A DNA stretch of 48,486 nt from Hyphomicrobiales bacterium. GTDB taxonomy: Bacteria; Pseudomonadota; Alphaproteobacteria; Rhizobiales; Beijerinckiaceae. The position numbers and the translations under genes were made by a program. The stretch covers positions 1 to 48,486 of the forward strand of contig JAIXTT010000030.1 in assembly GCA_027483795.1 (NCBI GenBank), given 5' to 3'. Within the stretch, counting starts at the first letter, position 1. Each line of letters starts with the position of its first letter. The notes beneath the pieces are model-generated. The model searched no databases, had not been told where the DNA came from, and was given only the letters and a program-made list of their open reading frames with translations. This document shows, piece after piece, positions 42,494-48,486 of this stretch.

Positions 42494-43064
42494 GGCCTCG
42501 ACACCTAAGGCTCCGGCGGCGTTCCGCCAAGCGGGCCGCCCGCGACCGGACACCGCGCCCTTCATGGCTCCGACGAAACGCCTCCGGCCCTTGGCCGAAC
42601 TGATCGACGACTGCATCGCGCCGGCGCTGGCGGCGCAGGGCTTCGCCGCGTCGGACGTCGTGGTCGGCTGGCCGGAGATCGTCGGCGAACGCCTCGCCGC
42701 GCGGTCCGAGCCCGTCAAGATGGAATGGCCGCGCCGCCCGAAGCATCTCGGGCCGGACGAGCCTTCCGAGCCCGCGACGCTCGTCGTGCGCTGCGAAGGC
42801 GCCTTCGCGCTGGAGATGCAGCATCTCGTGCCCGTCATCGTCGAGCGCGTGAACGCCCGTTACGGCTGGCGCTGCGTCGGCCGGATCGTCCTTCGCCAGG
42901 CGCCCGTGCGGAAGCTCGCGGACATCCGCAAACTCCGTGAACTCGACCCCGCCTCGCTCGAGGAGGCGCGCGGTCGCGTGGCGGGCGTGGAGGACGAGGG
43001 GCTGCGGGAGGCTCTGGCCCGGCTCGGCGCGGGCATCATCGCCGACCGCGACAAGAAGGCCTGA
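42492..43064 (+). CDS. dciA: DciA-like DUF721 protein
   Basis: A 190-residue protein with a DUF721 domain (LAELIDDCIAPALAAQGF, then VVVGWPEIVGERLAARSEP). DciA proteins are helicase loaders that replace DnaC in most bacteria. ATG 42492 overlaps the divergent mutY start (CATG on the plus strand). ATG 42564 (MAPTKRLRP) is an alternative that begins right at the conserved domain and would leave a 70-base gap. The divergent mutY-dciA pair is common in alphaproteobacteria. Confidence 0.85.
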   Translation: MASTPKAPAAFRQAGRPRPDTAPFMAPTKRLRPLAELIDDCIAPALAAQGFAASDVVVGWPEIVGERLAARSEPVKMEWPRRPKHLGPDEPSEPATLVVRCEGAFALEMQHLVPVIVERVNARYGWRCVGRIVLRQAPVRKLADIRKLRELDPASLEEARGRVAGVEDEGLREALARLGAGIIADRDKKA

Positions 43065-43135
43065 AACATCGCCATGGCCTTGCCATGATCGTCGCGGCGT
43101 TTCATTGAGTGACCGTTCCAGTTCGGGAGACGTCC

Positions 43136-43762
43136 ATGCTCGACCGCCGCCGCTTCTCCGCCGCCGCTCTCGCTTTCGCCGCGGGCTTCTCCCTGCCGGC
43201 CGCGGCTCAGACCGTTCCGGTCGCCGAACTGGCGGTTCCGGGTCCGCTCGGCGACGTCTTCGTGGGTCGGGCGGACGCGCCCGTCACCATCATCGAATAT
43301 GCGTCGCTGACCTGCGGCCATTGCGCGACCTTCCATGAGAAGGTCTGGCCCGTGCTCAAGCAGAAATACGTCGAGACGGGCAAGGTCCGTTTCGTGTTGC
43401 GCGAATTCCCGCTCGACGCGCTGTCGACGGCGGGCTTCATGCTCGCCCGCTGCGCCGGGAACGACAAATTCTATCCCGTCACCGACCTGCTCTTCGAGCA
43501 GCAGAAGAATTGGGCCTATACCGACAAGCCGCTCGAAAACCTCGGCCGATTCGCTCGTCAGGCCGGATTCACACAGGAATCCTTCGAGGCCTGCTTGAAA
43601 AACCAGTCGGTTTATGACGCCGTGGTCGCGGTGCGGAAGCGCGGCGCGGAGACCTTCAAGGTCGACTCGACGCCCACCTTCTTCATCAACGGCAAGATGC
43701 ATCGCGGGGCACTGACCGTTGAGGAATTGGACAAGATCCTCACGCCCCTCGTCGGGGGCTGA
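43136..43762 (+). CDS. DsbA-family thiol:disulfide oxidoreductase
   Basis: A 208-residue periplasmic thioredoxin-fold protein. The N-terminus MLDRRRFSAAALAFAAG is a signal peptide with a twin-arginine-like RRRF, so Tat export is possible. The active site is Cys60-Gly-His-Cys63 (SLTCGHCATFHE) and the cis-Pro loop is DSTPTFFING. This is the DsbA/BdbD-like (thioredoxin_4) group. GGGAGA lies before the ATG. smc follows after 33 bases, a common alphaproteobacterial neighbour. Confidence 0.93.
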   Translation: MLDRRRFSAAALAFAAGFSLPAAAQTVPVAELAVPGPLGDVFVGRADAPVTIIEYASLTCGHCATFHEKVWPVLKQKYVETGKVRFVLREFPLDALSTAGFMLARCAGNDKFYPVTDLLFEQQKNWAYTDKPLENLGRFARQAGFTQESFEACLKNQSVYDAVVAVRKRGAETFKVDSTPTFFINGKMHRGALTVEELDKILTPLVGG

Positions 43763-43795
43763 TACGGGAGTTCCGTCCGCCGCGGAGGCGCGGCG

Positions 43796-46700
43796 GTGAA
43801 GCTCACGCGGCTCAAGCTCGTCGGCTTCAAGAGTTTCGTCGACCCGACCGAGTTCCATATCGAACCCGGCCTGACGGGCGTCGTCGGCCCGAACGGCTGC
43901 GGCAAGTCGAATCTCGTCGAAGCGCTGCGCTGGGTGATGGGCGAAAGCTCCTACAAGAGCCTTCGTGCCTCGGGTATGGACGAGGTGATCTTTGCCGGTT
44001 CGGCCTCGCGCCCCTCGCGCAACACCGCCGAAGTCGCGCTCGTCATCGACAATCGGTCGCGGACCGCGCCCGCCGCCTTCAACGACTCCGACCATATCGA
44101 CGTCTCCCGACGCATCGAGCGGGATGAAGGCTCGACCTATCGCGTGAACGGCCGGGAAGTGCGCGCGCGCGACGTGCAGTTGCTCTTCGCCGACGCGTCG
44201 ACGGGCGCGCGGTCTCCCGCCATGGTGCGGCAGGGCCAGATCGGCGAGATCATCGCCGCCAAGCCGCAGGCCCGTCGACGGATCCTCGAAGAGGCGGCCG
44301 GAATCGCGGGGCTGCATGGCCGACGGCACGAGGCGGAACTCCGGCTCAAATCGGCCGAGGACAATATCCGGCGTCTCGACGACGTGTTGAAGCAGATCGA
44401 GAGCCAGGCCGAGAGCCTCAAGAGGCAGGCGCGGCAGGCGGTGCGTTATCGCGCGGTGTCGTCCGACATCCGGCGCGTCGAGGGCCTTCTGCTCTACGGG
44501 CAATGGCGCGAGGCGCGGAGCGCCTTGGCGGAGGCCGAGCGCATCGTCGCGGAAGGAACGACCGAGGCGGGCCGCCGCGCTTCCGCACAGGCCGCGGCCG
44601 CGCGCGATCAGGCCGTCGCGGCGGCGGCTTTGCCCGCGCTGCGCGATGCGGAAGCCGCCGCTGCGGCGGGGCTCCAGCGACTGATCCTCGGGCGCGAGGC
44701 CTTGGAGAACGAAGAAAAGCGGGCCAAGGCCCGTGCCGCAGAGCTCGAGCGGCGCTCTGCCGAGTTGAAGCGCGACGCCGAGCGCGAGGCCGCTCTGGAG
44801 GAGGACGCCGCCGCGGCGCTCGCCCGGCTGGGCGCCGAAGATGACGCCTTGGCCGCGGAGACGCAGTCCGGAGCCTCGACGTCGACCGAGGCGCAGGCCC
44901 GCCTTGCAGAGCGCGAGGAAGCGCTGCTGGAAGCCGAGCGGACGCTGCAGGACGTTCAGGCTCGCGTCTCCGACCTCGCTGCCCGCCGGGCCGCTGCGGA
45001 GCGAGCGCTCCGGGACGAAAGGGAACGCGAAGGCCGCGCCCGTGCCGAGCTCGCGAAGATCGAGGCCGAAGCCGTCGCGCTCGCGGCTTCGGACGCGCTC
45101 GATTCCGAGCGCACCGCCCTGCAGGCGACGACCGCACGCGCCGAGGCAGCGTCGGCGGATGCCGAGGCGCGCGTCGAGAAAGCGCGCGGTGCGCTCGCCG
45201 CCGCGAGGGAACGCGAGTTTCAGGCGCGTCGACCGCTCGAGGACGCCGATCGGGACGCCCAGCGTCTCGAAACAGAGGCGCGTACCTTGGCCAAGCTGCT
45301 TTCGACGGGCGAGACCGGCGACTTCCCGAAGATTCTCGGCAGGATGACCGTGGAGCGCGGCTTCGAGACCGCCTTGGGTGCGGCGCTGGGGGAGGATCTC
45401 GACGCCTCGACGGATCCACGCGCGCCCGTGCGGTGGCTCGACCCGGGACCGGCCGGGAGCGATCCTGCCTTGCCTGAAGGTGCGCGTCCGTTCTCCCACA
45501 TCGCGTCCGGCCCGGCGGAAACCGCACGTCGTCTCGCCCAGATCGGTCTTGTCGAGCGCACCGACATCGATCGTCTTGCAGGGCTTCTTCGGCCCGGCCA
45601 ACTGCTGGTGACCAAGGAAGGTGAGCTGCGCCGGTGGGACGGGGTCGCTTCGACCGCCGGCGCTCCGAACGCCGCGGCCAAGCGCCTTGCCGAAAAGAAT
45701 CGCTTCGGAGAATTGGAGACGCAGGCCATGGCGGCCCGCGGCCGCGCCGAAGCGCTTCGCACCGAGTTGCAGGACATCCAAGGCTCGGCGCGGACGGCCG
45801 CGGAGGCCGAAGCCGCGGCCCAGTCGGCCGCTCGCGCGGCCCGAGCCGAACTCGACGGTCTCCGCTCCCGCGCCGCCGCGCTCGACCGTCGCCTGGCCGA
45901 GCTCGCGGCCCGTCGTTCGGCGCTCGGTGAAGCCCGCACCCGGACGGAGGCGGGTCTCGCCGAGACCGTCGCACGGGTCGGGGCGCTCGATGCGCAGCTC
46001 GACGGCCTCGCTTCGGCGGCGGCGCTCGAAGCCGAACTGGCCGAGGCCCGGCGGGCCGCCGAGACCCGCCGCGCGTCGGCGACGGAGGCGCGCGCCCTCG
46101 TCACGAGCCTCGCGCGCGAGGCGGATTTCCGGGCCCGACGCCGCGAATCCGTCTCGGCCGAAATCCGCTCCTGGCGCAGCCGCATCGAGCGTTCGCAGGG
46201 GCAGGTTCAGGAAATCGCGAAACGCGTCGCCGAGGTCGAGGAGGAGCGGGCCGTGCTCGCCGAGGCTCCCGATCTCTTCCAGGAACGCCGTCGGCGTCTC
46301 GGCGACGAAATCGAATCGGCCGAGGTCGCCCGTCGCGCGGCCGCCGACGCGCTGGCCGCAGGCGAGACGTCCGCCATGGCGGCGGATCGGGCGGCACGCG
46401 AGGCGCTCGCCGCCCTGTCGGCGGCGCGCGAGGAGAATGCAAGGAGCGAGGCGCGTCTCGATGCCGCACGGGTGCGGTTGATCGAGGTGCAGCGCATGAT
46501 TCCGGAGCGGCTCGACATGGAGCCGGAGCGGCTTCGCGTCATGCTCGAACTGGGCCCGAGCGAAGAGCCGCCGCCGGCGCATGAATTGGAGCGTCGCCTC
46601 GACGAGCTCCGCACGGACCGCGAACGTCTGGGGGCCGTCAACCTCCGCGCGGACGAGGAACTCGATGAGATCGAGGCGCGTCGGAAGCAATTGGACGCCG

Positions 46701-47254
46701 AACGTGAAGACCTGATCGAGGCGATCAAGCGACTTCGGGCGGCGATCGGCAGCCTCAATCGGGAAGGGCGGGAGCGATTGCTCGCGGCCTTCACCGTGGT
46801 GCAGGGGCATTTCGAGCGCTTGTTCACGAGCCTTTTCGGCGGCGGCACCGCGCAGCTCGAACTCGTCGAATCGGATGATCCGCTCGAGGCGGGCCTCGAG
46901 ATCGTGGCGAAGCCGCCGGGCAAGAAACCGCAGACGATGACGCTGCTCTCCGGCGGGGAGCAGGCGCTGACCGCCATCGCGCTGATCTTCGCCGTCTTCC
47001 TGACGAATCCGTCGCCGATCTGCGTGCTCGACGAGGTCGACGCGCCGCTCGACGACGCCAATGTCGAGCGCTTTTGCGAACTCCTGCGCGACATGGCGCG
47101 CGGCACGGAGACCCGCTTCGTGGTGATTACGCACAATCCGATCACCATGGCACGGATGGATCGGCTGTTCGGCGTGACCCAAGCCGAAAGGGGCGTCAGC
47201 CGACTCGTATCGGTCGATCTGACCGAGGCGGAGCGCTTCCTCGAAGCGTCATGA
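43796..47254 (+). CDS. smc: Chromosome segregation ATPase SMC
   Basis: A 1152-residue condensin subunit. Walker A GPNGCGKSN is at residues 31-39; the two head halves are joined by long coiled coils (about 170-500 and 660-1000) and a hinge (about 505-655). The ABC signature LSGGEQ is at 1051-1056 and Walker B CVLDEVD is at 1076-1082. The GTG start at 43796 has GGAGG seven bases upstream and begins the family N-terminus MKLTRLKLVGFKSF. Very Arg/Glu/Ala-rich coils cause long spurious ORFs on the other strand. Confidence 0.97.
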   Translation: MKLTRLKLVGFKSFVDPTEFHIEPGLTGVVGPNGCGKSNLVEALRWVMGESSYKSLRASGMDEVIFAGSASRPSRNTAEVALVIDNRSRTAPAAFNDSDHIDVSRRIERDEGSTYRVNGREVRARDVQLLFADASTGARSPAMVRQGQIGEIIAAKPQARRRILEEAAGIAGLHGRRHEAELRLKSAEDNIRRLDDVLKQIESQAESLKRQARQAVRYRAVSSDIRRVEGLLLYGQWREARSALAEAERIVAEGTTEAGRRASAQAAAARDQAVAAAALPALRDAEAAAAAGLQRLILGREALENEEKRAKARAAELERRSAELKRDAEREAALEEDAAAALARLGAEDDALAAETQSGASTSTEAQARLAEREEALLEAERTLQDVQARVSDLAARRAAAERALRDEREREGRARAELAKIEAEAVALAASDALDSERTALQATTARAEAASADAEARVEKARGALAAAREREFQARRPLEDADRDAQRLETEARTLAKLLSTGETGDFPKILGRMTVERGFETALGAALGEDLDASTDPRAPVRWLDPGPAGSDPALPEGARPFSHIASGPAETARRLAQIGLVERTDIDRLAGLLRPGQLLVTKEGELRRWDGVASTAGAPNAAAKRLAEKNRFGELETQAMAARGRAEALRTELQDIQGSARTAAEAEAAAQSAARAARAELDGLRSRAAALDRRLAELAARRSALGEARTRTEAGLAETVARVGALDAQLDGLASAAALEAELAEARRAAETRRASATEARALVTSLAREADFRARRRESVSAEIRSWRSRIERSQGQVQEIAKRVAEVEEERAVLAEAPDLFQERRRRLGDEIESAEVARRAAADALAAGETSAMAADRAAREALAALSAAREENARSEARLDAARVRLIEVQRMIPERLDMEPERLRVMLELGPSEEPPPAHELERRLDELRTDRERLGAVNLRADEELDEIEARRKQLDAEREDLIEAIKRLRAAIGSLNREGRERLLAAFTVVQGHFERLFTSLFGGGTAQLELVESDDPLEAGLEIVAKPPGKKPQTMTLLSGGEQALTAIALIFAVFLTNPSPICVLDEVDAPLDDANVERFCELLRDMARGTETRFVVITHNPITMARMDRLFGVTQAERGVSRLVSVDLTEAERFLEAS

Positions 47255-47356
47255 CGACGCGGGACGGCGGCGGTTCTTCCGAAAGGGCGTGCGAGTCCTT
47301 CCTCATGTCGACTGTTTTTCGAGTATTTTCAGGCGCTTGATCCCATCTTGGCTATT

Positions 47357-47386
47357 CTTGACACTGCAAGGGGCCGAAACTATGGT
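47357..47386 (+). promoter_or_regulatory. Housekeeping promoter for the atp operon
   Basis: TTGACA (47358-47363; CTTGAC with the base before) is 17 bases from TATGGT (47381-47386). This matches the alphaproteobacterial vegetative consensus CTTGAC-N17-CTATxT well. It lies 104 bases downstream of smc and about 60 before atpI, so the ATP synthase operon likely starts here. Confidence 0.75.
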
Positions 47387-47445
47387 GCGCGCGGCTGACG
47401 GGGGGCTCCCGGGTGGTCGGCGGCTCAGGCGGCACGAGGTTCGCG

Positions 47446-47820
47446 ATGGCGGATGACGGTGCTGAAAAGAGGGCGGCCGGCGGCACGGAGCCGACCGACA
47501 CCGAACTCCGTGCGAGGCTTCAGGGCCTCGAGGCCCGGTTGGGCGCGGTGAAGCGGACCGAAGAGACGGATCGTCCCCCTTCGGACGGTTCTCTGTCGGG
47601 TTCGGCTCTCGGCCGCGCGGTGAGGCTTTCGTCCGAACTCGTGGCCGGCGTGCTCGTCGGCGGCGGTCTGGGCTACGGTCTCGACGCCCTGGCCGGCACG
47701 AAGCCTTGGGGGCTGATCATTCTCCTGATGATCGGTTTCGCTGCGGGCGTCCTCAACCTGGTCCGATCGGCCGGGCTTGCGGGGCCCTCCAAGACGGGAT
47801 CCGGCTCGCCGGATCGATGA
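47446..47820 (+). CDS. atpI: ATP synthase-associated protein AtpI
   Basis: A 124-residue protein with a charged, coiled N-terminus (TELRARLQGLEARLGAVKR) and two membrane helices (about residues 66-82 and 87-105), with the conserved Gly-rich turn GVLVGGGLGYGLDAL. AtpI helps c-ring assembly or Mg2+ uptake for the F1Fo synthase. The ATG at 47446 has GAGG upstream; an in-frame GTG at 47413 is less likely. It opens the split atpIBE-type F0 operon of alphaproteobacteria. Confidence 0.92.
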   Translation: MADDGAEKRAAGGTEPTDTELRARLQGLEARLGAVKRTEETDRPPSDGSLSGSALGRAVRLSSELVAGVLVGGGLGYGLDALAGTKPWGLIILLMIGFAAGVLNLVRSAGLAGPSKTGSGSPDR

Positions 47821-47878
47821 TGAACAACCGCGCTGAGCGGCGCTCCCGAGGGGGCGGAACGATGAGAGCCGAGCGGCA

Positions 47879-48486
47879 ATGGCCGATCCGATTCAGCAGT
47901 TCGAGATCAAGACGATTGCGACCCTCGGAAAGATCGGCTCCTACGAGATCGCTCTGACCAATTCCGGCCTGTTCATGATGGCCGCCGTCGCGTTCATCTC
48001 GCTGCTGATGCTTGCGGGTTCGAGCGCGCGCGCCATGGTTCCCGGCCGCCTCCAGTCGCTGGCCGAGGTCTCTTACGAATTCGTCGCGGGCACCGTCCGC
48101 AGCTCGGCGGGCAAGGAAGGCATGAAGTTCTTCCCGCTCGTCTTTTCGCTGTTCATGTTCGTGCTCGTGCTGAACCTGTTCGGCATGGTGCCCGGCGGGT
48201 TCACTGTCACGAGCCACATCATCGTGACCTTCTGCCTCGCGCTTCTGGTCATCTCCACGGTCGTGATCTACGGCATCGCCAAGCACGGCACGCACTTCTT
48301 CCACCTGTTCGTCCCTTCGGGCGTTCCGGGCTTCGTGCTGCCGATCATCACGGTGATCGAGATCGTGTCCTTCCTCGCCCGTCCCGTCAGCCTGTCGATG
48401 CGTCTGTTCGCCAACATGATGGCGGGCCACATCGCGCTGAAGCTGTTCGCGGGGTTCGTGGTCACGCTCGGCGGCCTCGGCGTCGC
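47879..48486 (+). CDS. atpB: ATP synthase F0 subunit a (partial)
   Basis: The first 202 codons of the proton-channel subunit; it runs off the right edge without a stop. The opening MADPIQQFEIKTI and several membrane helices are clear. The essential Arg is Arg175 in LARPVSLSMRLFANMMAGH, where protons pass between the a-subunit half-channels and the c-ring. It starts 58 bases after atpI. Confidence 0.96.
   Translation, partial: MADPIQQFEIKTIATLGKIGSYEIALTNSGLFMMAAVAFISLLMLAGSSARAMVPGRLQSLAEVSYEFVAGTVRSSAGKEGMKFFPLVFSLFMFVLVLNLFGMVPGGFTVTSHIIVTFCLALLVISTVVIYGIAKHGTHFFHLFVPSGVPGFVLPIITVIEIVSFLARPVSLSMRLFANMMAGHIALKLFAGFVVTLGGLGV

Noticed and set aside
42860-47182. A 1440-codon open frame on the minus strand
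   Set aside because: It is the antisense of dciA, the DsbA-like gene and smc. The amino-acid make-up is Arg/Gly/Leu-rich without any domain, while the plus strand encodes complete, recognised proteins.

Overview
The window looks like the chromosome of a GC-rich alphaproteobacterium, most probably of the order Hyphomicrobiales (Rhizobiales). The reasons are the CcrM-type cell-cycle methyltransferase, an invasion-associated-locus-B family protein, a small CoxF-like protein inside a ctaB-ctaG-coxC cluster, the order thrC / M16 peptidase / GNAT, and a fused gamma-beta urease subunit. I cannot name the genus. No rRNA, tRNA, phage gene, transposase or CRISPR array was seen.

Layout. (1) 1-12600, plus strand: import and use of urea. 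The end of urtA (urea-binding protein) is followed by a stem-loop and then urtB-urtC-urtD-urtE, joined by ATGA-type overlaps or a 1-bp gap. The urease operon follows: ureD, a small protein with a very acidic tail, fused ureAB, a secreted protein of unknown function, a VapB/VapC toxin-antitoxin pair, ureC, a DUF29 protein, ureE (with a 93-residue His-rich tail), ureF, ureG and a HupE/UreJ-type permease. The extra genes between ureAB and ureC and between ureC and ureE are unusual. (2) 12601-12850: a palindromic repeat cluster with 49-bp tandem units. (3) 12860-17404: a FAD oxidoreductase of the L-2-hydroxyglutarate oxidase type, an Old Yellow Enzyme, a PLP aminotransferase and a YpfJ-type zinc metallopeptidase. 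(4) 17507-22290, minus strand: the glycine cleavage operon gcvT-gcvH-gcvPA-gcvPB behind a tandem glycine riboswitch. (5) 22372-23496, minus strand: a lipoprotein and an IalB-family protein.

(6) 23820-30016, plus strand: an aa3-type cytochrome c oxidase locus, coxB-ctaD-(terminator)-ctaB-coxF-ctaG-coxC-(terminator)-surf1. Catalytic haem, CuB and CuA ligands are intact. However, the two acidic ligands of the structural Mg2+ site at the subunit I/II interface are both replaced (Glu to Arg in CoxB, Asp to Asn in CtaD). (7) 30079-36371: thrC, an M16 peptidase, a GNAT acetyltransferase and a membrane GGDEF-EAL protein whose GGDEF motif is degenerate. (8) 36381-43762: yqgE, a DsbD-N-domain-like periplasmic protein, a peroxiredoxin, rnhB, ccrM (with a CtrA-like half-site upstream), an LTXXQ periplasmic protein, mutY, dciA (DUF721; its start overlaps that of mutY divergently) and a DsbA-like thiol oxidoreductase. 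(9) 43796-48486: smc, then a good housekeeping promoter, atpI and the start of atpB, which runs off the window.

The gene content is mostly core metabolism and respiration. The most accessory-looking part is the urease locus. The most surprising observation is the paired change at the oxidase Mg2+ site.
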